Assembly: GCA_019054805.1 (NCBI GenBank) | Contig: JAHQIY010000004.1 | Coordinates: 7,882,501 to 7,946,500 of the forward strand | Length of the DNA: 64,000 nucleotides | From: Brachionus manjavacas | Taxonomy: Eukaryota > Rotifera > Eurotatoria > Ploima > Brachionidae | Direction of reading: 5' to 3' | In this document: positions 1 through 11,860 of the stretch, piece after piece | Layout of the letters: every line of letters starts with the position of its first letter | Numbering within the stretch: position 1 is the first letter of the stretch | Notes under the pieces: generated by a model | The model's input: the letters and a program-made list of their open reading frames with translations, nothing else | Database searches by the model: none | Told to the model about the DNA's origin: nothing | Translations under genes and position numbers: made by a program

Positions 1-50
1 TATTTTTATTTTTTGATGGATTTCTGTTTTTTTTTAAAATTGACATTTGA

Positions 51-144
51 GTGAGAATGAATAGCAATAACAAACAGTTAAAGGTAAAAAAAATATTTAT
101 TCACACTCAATTTGAGTTAATTAATATTGTTTATTCTCACTCAT
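51..144. repeat. Short inverted repeat with GAGTGA motifs
   Basis: A TGAGTGAGAAT-type arm near 51-66 is answered by its complement near 129-144. The palindrome ACTCAATTTGAGT lies between them. This could be the end of a degraded DNA transposon linked to the protease relic downstream, but no second terminus was found. Confidence 0.35.
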
Positions 145-281
145 ATTGAGTGATAATATATGCATTCAATTAAAAAATTGATTATTGGTGTATCACTTTT
201 AAATTACCTTGATGTTGCACATATCAAAAAAAATTACGGAAATAGATCTCTTTATCAATTTTTTTTTAAACCTAATACTAA

Positions 282-497
282 AGTGAGAAAAAATTCGATA
301 CTGAATCATGGTCTCAGCTAAATGTTCAACATTCGATTCAAAAAGATTCAATCAATTGCGGCGTTTATGTTTGTCAATTCACAAAAATGTTATTAGACGG
401 TGATGTCAATTTGATTTTCGATACAACAAGATTAAAAGAATTAAGAAAAGAAATCAGAAACACGATCGAAACCCACCAAGAATTTAAATTAGCTTAA
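282..497 (+). pseudogene. Ulp1-like (C48) cysteine protease C-terminal fragment
   Basis: This open segment ends in TAA and encodes the motif QKDSINCGVYVC. That matches the end of the Ulp1/SENP (C48) catalytic core, where Gln supports the oxyanion hole and Cys is the nucleophile in a DCGVF-like context. Only about 71 codons remain: the upstream frame is closed by a stop at 279-281 and the catalytic His/Asp region is not visible. A 3' splice site (CTAAAG) lies at the left edge, so it could instead be the last exon of a gene. C48 domains are often carried by DNA transposons, and the neighbouring hAT relic favours a transposon origin. That origin is inference. Confidence 0.55.
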
Positions 498-1185
498 TTG
501 TTTGTTTTCTTTTTTATTCATTTAAATTATAACGTTTTTAATTTACGTTTTTTGTTTTTTTTTCTTTTTATTTTGAACTAAATTTTTGGTCCAATAAAAA
601 TTTTCTCTGAAAAAAAATTTTGAAAATTTTGTCCGAAGTACTTTTCAGAATTTTTCTGAGATTTTTCTCAGAAATCTCAGAATCTCTGAAATATCTTCTT
701 ATAGGTCATTTTCTTTGAGTAAAACAACAAAGCTACTAAAGTTGAACAATGCTTTCAAACATTCTTCAAAATTCTGAAATGAAATTGAAAACAAAAATTG
801 ACTTAATTTTAATTTTATTTTTGTTAAATTATAAGGAATCCTTTTATTTTCTTTAATTTATCAAATAAAATTGCTAATCATTTTTTTAATAAAATACTTT
901 TCAATTAAATGAATCATAAACTAAATAAGATAACAAGGCAAAAAATGAACAGGACATTATCAGCTCCATCTTGTCCAAGAACAATTCTTGATTCGTATTC
1001 AAGTGCAAGTGAACATAGCTAGCAAAATTTAGTAATTCCTTAACAAATTCTGATACAGCAACTGAAAACCAAGGGTTTGAAATGAGTTTAAATTGTGGAA
1101 CTAATCCTGACCTAAACAAAAACTCATTTTTTAAGCAAGCTGAAAAAACAGATCGTAATCAAGTTTTTAAAGTTCTTCAATGCAT
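498..1185. other. AT-rich stretch without a recognised gene
   Basis: Low-complexity A/T sequence with small TCTGAGA/TCTCAGA palindromes near 640-690. No coding signal was recognised on either strand. A weak minus-strand reading frame at 901-1119 has no recognisable motif. Confidence 0.5.
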
Positions 1186-1880
1186 TTAGTGCGAAAAAAT
1201 AGAAATAGAAAAGTATTTTTCGGCATCGACGTCAAAGACAAATTTAGACTTACATTTAGAGTTAATTCATGAAATATTGTTGCCAAAAAAAAAGAAAATT
1301 TAATAAAAACTATCCGTTGCATGGGACATGTACTCCAGCTAATTGTAAAAAAAGTATTGAATAACTGTAACTCTTTCCAACATAGCCAATTAGATGAGCT
1401 CGAAGAAAATGATCCAAATTTTAGTTTTAAACAATTGGCAATAATAATGTCAAAATCACGATCTATAGTGACTTCATTTAATCATTCTTCCCAGCTTAAA
1501 TGTCTATTAGAAAAATATTAGAAAAATATCAGAAAAATTCTGAAAATGTTTTAATGCTCACTCAAGATGTTTCAACAAGATGGCATTCTACTCATTTAAT
1601 GCTAAACCGTATTTTAAAACTTCATAATTACATTGACGCAGTTTTTCAGTTTTGTTTTGTTTGGGTCCTTTTAATAAGTTAAGTGAAACAATGAGTGGAG
1701 AAACTTATGTGACTATATTAATTAATTAGTGGTTAAGTGGTTAAGGAAGATGATATAGCAAAGATTTAAAAGCTGCTTTAAAACAATCTTATGATCACTA
1801 CTGTAATATTTATGATCTCAATAGCATCAACTTTCTTAAATCCTTTTTAAAAAGAATTCGAGTTCGTAAACCGAAATGAA
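1186..1880 (+). pseudogene. hAT-family transposase relic
   Basis: Degraded pieces of a hAT transposase lie in several frames. Around 1212-1290 there is a BED-finger-like tail (SKTNLDLHLELIH). From 1313 there is CMGHVLQLIVKKVL, matching the hAT CxxHxLxLIV block. From about 1545 comes LTQDVSTRWHSTHLML, the highly conserved D-V-x-T-R-W-N/H-S block. Near 1765 is DLKAALKQSYDHYCNIYDLN, which resembles the region before the dimerisation domain. Frameshifts near 1500-1520 and stops from 1680 on show it is dead. The DDE acidic residues cannot all be located. No terminal repeats were identified. Confidence 0.7.
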
Positions 1881-2039
1881 CGTAATTTTACAATCAAAAA
1901 GGCTAAAAAATTTCTTATTGATCTTTCCAAATTGAAAAGATTTAATGAGCTAATTGTCTGGTTAAATAATTTTGGCTTACCAGATTTTGGTTAAATAATT
2001 TTTGGCTAACAGGACAAGCAGTCCATAACCAACATCACT

Positions 2040-2115
2040 CTCCTCTACCAGTCTGACAATCAATGGAATAGAATGACTCAGTCCTGTCCAAAAATTTATC
2101 TCACTCAACTCATTC
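2040..2115 (-). repeat. Dispersed repeat copy A (pairs with 37214-37290)
   Basis: Read on the minus strand, this stretch is about 80% identical by eye over roughly 70 bp to the plus strand near 37214-37290. Both contain the order GAGTTGAGTGAGA, GTCATTCTATTC and GTCAGACTGGT. The shared order in opposite orientation 35 kb apart identifies a dispersed element of unknown class. Confidence 0.55.
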
Positions 2116-2619
2116 AAAGCCTCTTGTTGTATGATATTCACTTAATTATAAAATAGATACTTAATTGTCTTTTAAAATTTTTTATCCTTTTTGATATATA
2201 ATATTATATTTCCATTTGTCCACGGGACTTTTTAATCAATTTTAATCAAATAAATAAATTAGATTAATTTTTGTGTCAAAGAGAAATTTTTGCAAATGTG
2301 ATTTGATTTTAAAGGTTCTATTTTTGTGGCTTATTGATATTCCCATCCCATTTATTATTGAAAAATCTTAATAAATTAAACAATTTATTTTGGTTAAAAT
2401 AAATAAAAATTTAGTAATAATGAAAATGAAATTTACAAAACAATCAAAAATATAATTTAAAAAAAAATTATCTAACACCAAAATTAGACCTTTCTTTAAA
2501 GCATTTTATCATTTTTAATTTGTCAATACAATCAAGATTTTCAATTCCAATGCAATTAACTAATTTTTCCTTTTTTAATAAAAACTAAATCAGAGATTCT
2601 AATAAAATCGAATTTTATT

Positions 2620-5600
2620 TCAGCATACTTGGATTTCATCTTCTTCCTTGAAACTGTCCAAAATTCTATAAGCTTGATTAAGTCTAAATTTACCAAGTAT
2701 TCTTTCGCATTCTCTTAAAAAAAATAATTTAAATAAATACACTTTTATTTAAATTTTAGCTTACTCTTCGGTTTCTTTTATTCTCTTGTACATATGGTTA
2801 GCGCCTAAGAAGCTAATCGGATGATTAATCATTATATCATCCGAATTTTTTTCTACAGAATTTCTCAAAGAAGAAGAACTGTCAGAACGCTTCGGATGAT
2901 CGCTAACAAAATCGCTTTTGTTTCCTGAATTGTTGCCTATTTCTTCCAAAATATCACCATCGTCTAAGTCAGGTATTATTAGGTCTTTTTGGTCATTTAT
3001 TCCGACTAGTGATTTTAATGTAACAGTGAGAACATCTATAAGAAAATCAGTCTCTCTTTTGTCTTTTCGTTCTCGTTTTTCATCACGTAATTTTTGTTTG
3101 ACTGGGTCGTTTTCGTCATTAGAAGATATTGACGATGAGGAAGATGAAGAGCTTTTCCTCGGAAAAAAAGGATCTCTTTCGATTTTTTTTTGTTCCTGGT
3201 ATAAATTTGATTTTTCGGCTATTGGTGCTATTTTATTCTCTATGTTATTTTGTTTAAATATTTTCAGACTGTCTTGTAACCCCTGATCCAATTTTGACAT
3301 GGGATTTTTATTTTGAGCATTTGAAGAGTTGTCAGATTTTTTTGAATTTAATGGGGGTTTAAGTAAGAGAGGAGCTCTTGGTAAAACTGAATTCGGATCA
3401 TTCTGGGAAGATCGTATCCTTTGGCGTCTTCTTTCTCTTGGATCACTGCTCTGAAAATTTTTTATTAGATAGAATTTAGCCTTTTTGTGTATTAGATATG
3501 TCAAGTACCCAAATTTGTTTGTCTAATTTAGGCTGACTAGGTCCTTTGGATAAGTTAGGTGTACTATTACAAACTATTTGAGGCCGAATACGAACTGGAT
3601 TGTTGGCTCTTGAAGGTTCACTCTAAAAAATAAATTTAGATATTTGAATTCATTTTAAATATGTAATATTAAAAACTTTTCAAATGTCTTTGAACTTTTT
3701 TAAATTGAATTTTACTCAGGATATTAAAAATTCAAAGAAAAATTAAAAGTGGTGATGAGTTTTTTTTTAAAATCATTTCTATGCTAATTAAGCTTAAGTT
3801 TTATCAGTCTTAAAAAATAAAGAAATATTAGTATATATTCAGATTTCTTAAAAATAAATTTTAATTGATATTTTTCATTGATATTATAATTTTTAAAACT
3901 AAAAAGTTTAATACAGTAATTTTTGGAGTTTATAATCTTAATTTTGAAATCGATTTTCGACCTAAAATTCGAATTCTACGTACCTAAAAACCACCAAAGC
4001 CGTATTTTAAAAAATTTTCCGACCACTCCCTCTCAAAGTCTTTATATTTGGATGCATGATGCTTTTACCCTGAAGGAAATCGAAGATAAAACAATTTGTT
4101 TCAATTAATTTTACTTTTTTTTGTATAATTCAACTCTTAACTTAATCTAATTTTGTAAAAACCTAAAAACTTTTCAAACTAGAGGGTTTAAACGAAGGCT
4201 TGCGCCATTCGGACGAACCCTGGGGCTTTCCCCTCAATTATATATTTAATAAAAAAATAAAAAATCGAAGCGAAAAATAAATATATTGCATAAAATGTAC
4301 ATATTTTCTGAAAGCGAAGAAGATAATTTTACTACAAGAAAAACCATCAGAAAAGTGTCTTTTTTAACAAAAACGAAAGTGTCTTTTTGTAATAAAACAC
4401 TGTTAAATCAAATGACTAGATTTTTTTTAATATAAATTTTGTGCCTAAATGACAAATTTTTCATTTTATAAGAAACAAGAATTTTTTGATATTTATTTAT
4501 TAGCACATATTGTAAACCTGCCTAATATATTATAAGTTAATTTGGTGAAAACTTTTGGACACTTCAGATATCTCGATACTTGAAAAATAAAAGAATTTAA
4601 ACCCCGTATTATTCTTGTAGATCTTTTCAAGCTCTATCTAGTTATGAATCGGACGACTCCGGAAATTTCTCAGCTGATTAGAAATCGGTCTCGAAAGGGT
4701 AATTAGTGAGATAACTTGAATTTTAGTCAAATTAGTAATTTGAAAAACGTTGATTTAAGCATGAATTAGCTTCAAATTCTTATCCCCATTTTAGCTTTTT
4801 GGTTTTCAAACATGACCATGATCATAAAAAAAAATTTTTATTGAGGAATGTTTTTTTTTCATCGAACTGGCTAATTATGTAAAAAAGGGGGTAAGTATTG
4901 TTAATTTGGTTACACCATTTCTCCCCCAAATTCACCAAATCTCCCCCAAAAAATAAATTTTTGTTATGTTTGCCAAATACAAATAGAAGAAGATAAAGAA
5001 AATTCTAATAAGTGGTTGGCTTCTGAACACTGTGAATGCTGGTCATGTTATGATTGTCTTCCGGAAAAGTTTAAATTTAACTGTTATAATGAATATAAAT
5101 GCAATTCATGTTAATTTATGTACTAAATCAAACATACAAAATCGATTGACTTAAATTATTTTTAATTATTTATCTAAGTTATTTTAAATTTAAATCGAAA
5201 ATCTATTAAAATTCGTTATTTTTTATAGCAAATAAATATTTTTTTTAAAAAAATGAATTTTTATAGGGTAACCACTCAAATAACTACATGACTGAGGTAA
5301 TATGGTGAGAATAAAAATTGGGGTAAATTTGGTGAGCATTTTCGAAGTTTTCAGGTGGTCAGACCTCCAAATCAGCAAAAAAAAAATAGGTCACCACATA
5401 AGACCGGTTTACTATAAACAATAAATTCAAAAACGAAATATATGTAAGAAAAAAATTAAAACTTTATTTTAATTTTATTTAGATAAAATTTTTAATTTTT
5501 TGTCAAAAATAAAAATTAAAAATTTTAACTCATTTTTTGTATATTTAAACATTATTTTCACTTTGAATTAAGAATATTCAAAAAAGACGCAATAAAATAA

Positions 5601-8600
5601 TGTAAAAAAAAGGTTTCGTTAATTAGAAAAGACTGAAAAAGTGATATAATTCAGAGAATTTTTTAATTTTTTAATTAAAAAATCTAATTAAGTTTTACTT
5701 TTGGTCTGACTGGTTCAAAAACTTTTTCTTCATCATCTTCATTTAAATCACAATTAACATCATTTTTTGGTTTAGTAAGTTCGTAAGGCTCATGTTCTTC
5801 GTTGTCATAATCACTAAAGCTGTCGTTTATTTGAATTTTCTCCGGTATATTTTTAAAAGTAACTTGTTTAACCGATTTTTTTTCACGATTTTTTTCAAAT
5901 TCATTTTCGTTCTTTTCCACTCTGGAATCAGAAATTTTGCTGACAGGATTGATGAATATATTTCTCTCTTTAACAAGCTCTATTTTTCTGCGATTATTAA
6001 CTAATTCTTGATTAGTTGACTTTTTCTTTTCTTCACCTGCATTTTTAGAATTTTCTTGACTAAAATATAAAATTAAGATCACTGGAAAAAAATTAATTTA
6101 AATTTTTACTTTTTTTTTGTTCGATCCAAAAAAAGGATTATATTTTTTTTTATGAAAGGATTTCTGAGTATTTTATCCGGGTTTGGTCGCTCGTTCGGAT
6201 TAGACTTTAACATTGAATGAATCAAGCTTATAAATTCACTAGAATAGCACTTTGGGATCTCGGGCATCTTTCCACTCGTTATCTTGAATACCAAAGAGTT
6301 CATATCTTTGGCATTGAAAGCATGTTTGAGGGTTGTCATTTCGTAAACACAACAGCCTAATGCCCATACATCTGACTTAGAATTATAAGGTTTGTTCATA
6401 AACAGCTCGGGACTCATGTAATACGGAGTTCCGATGATGGTTGTAGCCATGTCTGTGTTACTCTTGAGAACCCTAAATAAAAATTCAATTTCACTTTAAG
6501 AATCAGAAAAAAATTATTGACCCCTTGTCATTTCCATCAGAGTAGATTTATTAAGAAGACTAATTTTTCAAATCAGGATCGCAATAGTTTTTCAGTTTAA
6601 TTATTTTAAAATTTAATTTTTAATTAAAATATTCAAAATAAGCGAGCTTTGTTTTACCTTAAGATGTGTTATGAAGCCCTTATCTTAGAAGAGATATCTA
6701 AGACCAAGACTATTCTAGTTTCTAATTCTATTTAAGTTAAATTTTCTACGTAAATTTTTTACTTAAGCTTTTAATAAAATAAAAATTTCAATAAACTAAA
6801 AATCATTATTGTTCCAAATTAAGGCATTTTAAAATTTAATAAAAATTTAATAATAAATGATAAATATCTTTTACTATCGATAAATTTATGCACTAAAAAA
6901 AAGGATATAGTCAGTTCTTCAAAATTATTCAAGTTTTTAATTTTTTTAAGGCAAGTAAATAAAATCTTTAATATATAGACACCAAAAAATGAAATGAAAG
7001 GAATCTTTAATCTCAATTAAATTTTTTTTTTCGTTTTTTAAATATTTTTAAATAATATGAACACAAACAGGGTTTGATAAGGATCAACTAATTTCCAAGC
7101 AATCTGTCAAAACCTTCCCCGCATAAATTAATTTTGGATCCATTCTATTTCCAAATTTCAAGTTTTAATCGTTTTAATTTTATCAAAAACTTCTTAAAAA
7201 ATGCAGAATATTCGAATTATAAATAGCAATTTTTTATTATTGCTCATCATAAAATTTAAACATTAAAGCAATTAAAAATTAAATAAAGGCTTAATAAATT
7301 TAAGATAAAATTTGATGAAATTTGAATTTTGAATTTTCATACAATCTTTCCATAAATTACACAATACAATTATTTTTAATTAATTTAAATTGGCAAAATT
7401 GAGCTTTTTAAACTTTGATGATGAAACAACATGAAACAAAATATGTTTCACTAAATTCAGCTAAAAAAGATAAATTTTTATTAACAGAAAAATATTGATG
7501 ATCAAATAAAATATCAATATTTTAAATTTATATATTTTTTGTCTCTATGATCTGTTCTAATAAGAATTTTTTTTGCTATTTGTAAATTTATTTTATTTAT
7601 ATGTTAAACTTATGTTATCGTTACTTAAATAATTTTGAATTAGGTGGCTATAATTAAAAAAAAATAATTTTCAATTCTAAATTAGCCTACAAGTTGATTA
7701 AGAATAGTCAATTTTTTGGCAAACATTTGTTTAATTTTTTTCTTTAAACTGGACTGTTAAATGAAACACTGTATGTTTCACCTTTTAAAACTTACAGAAA
7801 AATCAATGGTACAAAAGCCATATTTTTATTCAGAATTTAAATTTTATATTGGAATTATTCTTTAAATTCACAAAAATTCACAATGTTTTAAAAAGATAGT
7901 TGAAGAAAAAATTTTGGACGCTCTTGGTTTTGTCTGGCTGTTACATTTAAATCAAAATTGATATCATTTTTGGCTCATAATATTTCTAAATTTATTATTT
8001 TATTTTATTAATAAATTTAATTTTGATTTTTGGTTTTGAAATTTTTCAATTAATGCAAGAGTAAAAGGATCAAATTTTTTAAATATAATAATTGATAAAA
8101 TAAATTTAGTTAAAAAAATAATCTTTCTTTGAATATATAAACTATTTTTTAATATTTGATAATGCTAACTTGATAATGATTATTTTTCGGTTTTGTGAAA
8201 TTCAGTACAAATTGTTAAAAAGAACAAAAAAAAATGTAAAAAAATTGATTAACTTTTTTCTAAAGGTAAAAACTTAGTTCTGTAAATGCCACAAAGTGCA
8301 ATATTCAAAGTTCCATCAAATATCTAAGTCTGATAAATTTGCAGAAATTAAATTTCAATATAAACAAGTGAAGTGCATTTTGCAGAGATTTTGCACACTT
8401 CTGGCAGACCTTTGCAGTTGATGCAACTGTGAATGTTGCATCATGCTGCTTTCACATAATTAATTTTAAACCGAAAAAAAGTTATTTAATTTTTTTACAC
8501 TTTGTTCTGTTCTTTTGTACTGAACTTCACAAAAACTAATTTTTCAAGAAAACACGAAACAACAGTGAACTGAAATCCTCTGAGGAGGAAGTTAATTAGA

Positions 8601-9489
8601 ATGTTTGTAATAATGGATCAAGTTGTCATAAAAAAGATAGGATTAAAATCAATAAAACATTCTTTTAAACGAATTTAGAAAGAATCTTAAAAATTATAAT
8701 ATTCTTTATGATCTGAATTCGACCTTGCTTCACCTGTAAAGGTAATAATGTTTAAATTTATTAAAAATAAATGTAGCTCATTAGATTATTTTTTTAAAGA
8801 AATTAAATTTTTTAATATTTCAAAGACTTATTTAATGATTTTAACTTAAGATAAAAGAATAATTCTTAGGTAAATAATACGAACAGTAGGTTAAAAAATT
8901 TAGTGGTCCAAGAAAAAAATACAAATTTGAAGTACTTGGCTATTCCTAGGTCCCCGACTTTGACGATTTTGTTCCTAGTTAAAAAAATGTTCTGAGTTTT
9001 GAGGTCTCGGTGAAGAATATTTTTTTCATGCATATACTTTTTATTTATAAAAATCATTTAAATAAAATAATTTTTTTTTGTTAAAATGTACCTGAATTGC
9101 CATGGTTATTTGAACAAACCATTCCACTATCTGGGTCTCTTCAATTAGTCTACCATTTTGCTGCTTTATTTTTGTGTATAGATCTCCGCCTTCACAAAAT
9201 AACATAACAATGTGTAAATAGCCTTCTGTTTGGAATGATTCTTTATATGACACAATATTTGGATGCTTGAGAGACCTGAGAATTTGAGCTTCTTGTTCGG
9301 CAGATTTTTTATCCTTATCGGATGATTTTCTCAAATCGATTCGTTTAAGAACATACTTAAAAAAAAAATAAAATTCTTATTCCATTAGACATGTACTATT
9401 ACGTTTTTTCTGTCTTTGATGTTTTTTACGAGCCACACGACTCCGTAGCTGCCTTTTCCGATTTCTTTTAATTTGTTATAATTTTCCAT
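2620..9489 (-). CDS. NEK4: NIMA-related kinase, NEK4-like (8 exons, 689 aa)
   Basis: Ser/Thr kinase of the NEK1/4/5 group; family members act in cilia, microtubules and the DNA-damage response. Exons in gene order: 9403-9489, 9092-9355, 8936-9036, 6110-6472, 5699-6059, 3509-3622, 2765-3450, 2620-2713. All junctions are GT-AG, phases match, and the total is 2070 nt. Visible motifs: glycine loop GKGSYG (residues 11-16), the VLKRI lysine, HRDLKTQN catalytic loop, GDLGIAK with the DLG variant seen in vertebrate NEK4, GTPYYMSPE, and [14 protein letters not shown]. The kinase domain ends near residue 260. A long acidic, Ser-rich tail follows and ends in an ILGxxxxxxAY motif seen at NEK1/4/5 C-termini. 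Introns 3 (~2.46 kb) and 5 (~2.08 kb) are far larger than the others and hold repeats. The kinase exons are secure; the tail exons rest on splice and phase logic. ATG at 9489 is the natural start. Confidence 0.88.
4180..4240. other. GC-rich patch in NEK4 intron 5
   Basis: An abrupt GC-rich block in an otherwise ~20% GC intron. AGGGTTTAAACG is followed by CGAACCCT, giving short complementary arms, then CCCTGGGGCTTTCCCC. It may be the end of a SINE or other retroposon. No second copy was recognised in the window. Confidence 0.25.
4956..5114 (+). pseudogene. Zinc-finger C-terminal relic of a transposon protein (copy 1)
   Basis: The open frame ends in TAA and reads CYVCQIQ, a spacer, then a W-rich cysteine cluster [12 protein letters not shown] and a final CNSC. 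C-x2-C, then W-x-C-x2-C-L-P, is typical of PHD/zinc-knuckle tails of transposon-encoded proteins. It lies antisense inside NEK4 intron 5. A related tail (WSCRKCLP) is found on the minus strand near 50.7-50.9 kb, which supports an interspersed family. No catalytic domain remains nearby. Confidence 0.45.
8190..8536. mobile_element. MITE-like element in NEK4 intron 3
   Basis: Imperfect terminal inverted repeats of about 65-70 bp. The left end reads GTTTTGTGAAATTCAGTAC and the right end, complemented, GTTTTTGTGAAGTTCAGTAC; both continue through GAACAAA and GTAAAAAAATT. The ~200-bp interior holds a small hairpin (GATGCAAC / GTTGCATC near 8419-8441). There is no coding capacity, consistent with a non-autonomous DNA transposon. 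Its insertion partly explains the size of this intron. Confidence 0.6.
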
Positions 9490-10237
9490 TTTAATACTGG
9501 AATTTAAGTAGTTTTAATAAAAATATCATAATATTTGTCTTAAAAAATCTCTAGTAATATATTAGAATTTTTTACGAAGATTTTTTTAAAACAAATTCTA
9601 AAGTAACTTAAATGACGTTTTAAAAAAAAATTGTCTCGACAGACTCAATCAATGCTCAGGCAGATGATTATCCGTTTTTTGTTATTTATTTTAGAAATGC
9701 TCAAAAAAATTAAAAATTCTTATCCAGATCTTGACCTTTTTGAAAAACATCTTAAAAATGTAGTTGCCATGGATTTTAAAATATTCAAGCTTTATTCTAA
9801 TTAACCAAAAATTAGTCTTGAAAATATATTTTCGAAATTTTTCCACATTTTAGTGAATTACCTACAGTAAGTGTTTTTTTTGGGGCCTGTGCGTCAAATT
9901 CAAAATATTTTGAGTCAAAGCAAATATTTAATGATCACTTAAGCCTTTTAAATTTTACTTAACTGTTCATACTTAATCAAATAATTATTGCATCATCTAA
10001 ATTTATTTTATTTAAAACCTATTTCATGAGTCAAATTCCATGTTTTATAAAATTTAACTCTCTTAATCTAATCTTTATTATTTATTTTGATTAATGTAAA
10101 TTTATTGCAGATTCAGATCTTAAATATTTTAACCTGCAAAATTCGGCTATTTATAGTTCCTATTAAGTCATTTAATCTTACTTAGATTTTGAGAATTAAA
10201 AGTAATTAAATAGGAGTGAATATTTATACCAGGAGAC
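9490..10237. other. Region upstream of NEK4 without a recognised gene
   Basis: AT-rich intergenic sequence ahead of the kinase start codon. It presumably contains the NEK4 promoter and 5' UTR, but no specific element was recognised. Confidence 0.4.
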
Positions 10238-10239
10238 AG

Positions 10240-10455
10240 AACATTTTTAAATCTCTTTAAAAGATTGGCTTCTTCTCTTCAACACATCAAAATGTGTGGT
10301 TATGCATTACGGTCATTAAAACATACTTATTTTATTAATGGTAAACAGTTATCAACGTCAGAAACCGAAATAGATCTTGGAGTTATCTTCAATACAAATC
10401 TTAAATTGAAATAATCAAGTGATAGAGGCTACAAACAAAGCAAATCAAATGTTGG
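10240..10455 (+). mobile_element. LINE fragment, RT C-terminal part (sense)
   Basis: Collinear with the long LINE at 48520-48722: it shares AGATTGGCTTCTTCTCTTC and the run up to AAATCAAATGTTGG, with point changes and small indels. It encodes a decayed piece of the RT C-terminal domain. The next fragment (10555-10962) comes from further downstream in the same LINE but lies in the opposite orientation. Confidence 0.8.
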
Positions 10456-10554
10456 CTCACAGGTGGCTGGACCACGAGTCAGACGTTTTTATTAAAATAT
10501 AAAAATAAAGTTCGAAAGCTGCTGATAATACGTAGGGCAACTTTCAACACACTA

Positions 10555-10962
10555 ATAAGGCACACTAAGACAGCTGATGTGATTGATTGCTGCTCATCCA
10601 TCAATCAATGGCTGCTTTAAAGCTATTAACATTGGGGGGGTTCAACTAATTGATTTGGCAGTGAGTTCCATATGTTACCGGTTCTGTTGAAAAAAAAGTT
10701 ATCTCTATGTTGGAGGCTCGAAATTTCATTGTGATATTTGAAGCAGTGACCTCTTCCTTGGATTTTGGTGACATTAAAATTGTTGTTTTTTTCAACCAAT
10801 TCTATTCCATGCATGAAATTGTATAATTGAATTAGATCACCTCTTTTTCTTCTTTCCACCAGATTTGGAATGTTCAAAGCCCTCAATCTGCTTTCATACG
10901 GTTTTTTTCTAATTGAAGAAACAAATTTCGTAGCTCTGCGTTGAATTCTCTCAAGATTATAC
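10555..10962 (-). mobile_element. LINE 3' fragment (inverted relative to its neighbour)
   Basis: The minus strand reads ALNIPNLVERRKRGDLIQLY, continuing to NIWNSLPNQLVE. This is the C-terminus of the LINE ORF2 at 48860-49200, followed by its GGCACACTA 3' UTR. The piece stops abruptly at CTCTCAAGATT, where the long-TIR transposon begins. Together with the sense fragment at 10240-10455 it forms a head-to-head rearranged LINE copy. Confidence 0.82.
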
Positions 10963-11428
10963 TTAAAGTTTGTTCAATAATTATTTTTTTTGGCTGGGAT
11001 TAATAATTACAAAAAAGTTAACTATTTGAAAAGTAATTGAAGAATATCTTTAGAAAAAAAATTACATTAAAATTAACGCTTCTCCAATTTGGCTCTTAAC
11101 AAAAGATTTTAACCCAAAAAATAATGAGAATAATCCACGCTTTTTATAATTTCAATGAAATTTATCATAATCTAAAAATTTTGGAAAAATAATTTTACAA
11201 ATATAATTTGGAACCTTCTAAGAATAAAGATCCTTTTTTGTTTATTTTTTTTTCATTAAAATTTTTTGTTCAAATTCAAATTTAAAATTTGATTGTTCAA
11301 TCGTCTTAAAACTACTTTTTATTTAATACTTTTTCCTTCTAAATAAAAAAAATGGTCCGGTTTAACTTTTGAACGGACGGTCAAATTTCAAAATTCTAAC
11401 AGATCTGAAAATATGCAAAAATTCTATT
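10963..11428 (+). repeat. Left terminal inverted repeat
   Basis: About 466 bp. It matches the complement of 14540-15003 nearly base for base, including the GGCTGGGATTAATAATTAC block, GGCTCTTAACAAAAG, and GAACGGACGGTCAAATTTC. The inner boundary is at ATTCTATT (11421-11428). Confidence 0.92.
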
Positions 11429-11779
11429 AGAAAAGCTGTTCACTAGACCAAGTACTAAATCAATATATTATGAAAACGAATTAAGTGGTTTGGGAATATG
11501 TTTAATATGTCAGCAGAGAGAAGCCTTAGAGTTGCTATATTATAGACATTTTAAGGGAAGATGAATTCGGGAAGACCAAAATTGACCAGTATTTCTAGCA
11601 GAATGATCGGATTTTTTTTCATTTAATTACCTACACTAAAAAATATTTAGACGGAACAAAAAAGGAAATAAAAAAATCAAAAAACATGATTCTATAGCTA
11701 ATTGTGTATTCTAAAGATACCTGTGATATAGGGGCATCTTTTTCGATATCACTGGTAAGTTGATTAACCTAACCATGAG

Positions 11780-11860
11780 CTTTTAAGTTAAGAAGGAGCA
11801 TCAAAGATTACTACTCCAACACGTCTTACGAAGAGATCAGAAAGACGGGCCTAAGGTTAT
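11780..11860 (+). pseudogene. Tc1/mariner-like transposase N-terminal relic
   Basis: One frame gives EGASKITTPTRLTKRSERRA, which resembles the linker between the two helix-turn-helix motifs of Tc1 transposases (GRP/S-K-x-T-P-R). The evidence is weak alone. It is supported by a clear Tc1 DDE/D motif 2.2 kb downstream in the same element and orientation. Confidence 0.35.

Noticed and set aside
901-1119. Minus-strand frame of 72 codons next to the hAT relic
   Set aside because: It runs opposite to the transposase relic and shows no motif. Probably the antisense of decayed transposon sequence.
3923-4108. Plus-strand frame of 61 codons inside NEK4 intron 5
   Set aside because: No splice context, no domain, and composition typical of intronic sequence.
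7428-7780. Paired TGAAAC...GTTTCA palindromes in NEK4 intron 3
   Set aside because: Two short palindromes ~330 bp apart in the same orientation, with unrelated flanks; not enough to define an element.
10240-10962. Twin-priming 5' inversion of the LINE
   Set aside because: In twin priming the 5' portion is inverted and the 3' portion is direct with its tail. Here the more 3' part is the inverted one relative to the first piece, and the order does not fit.
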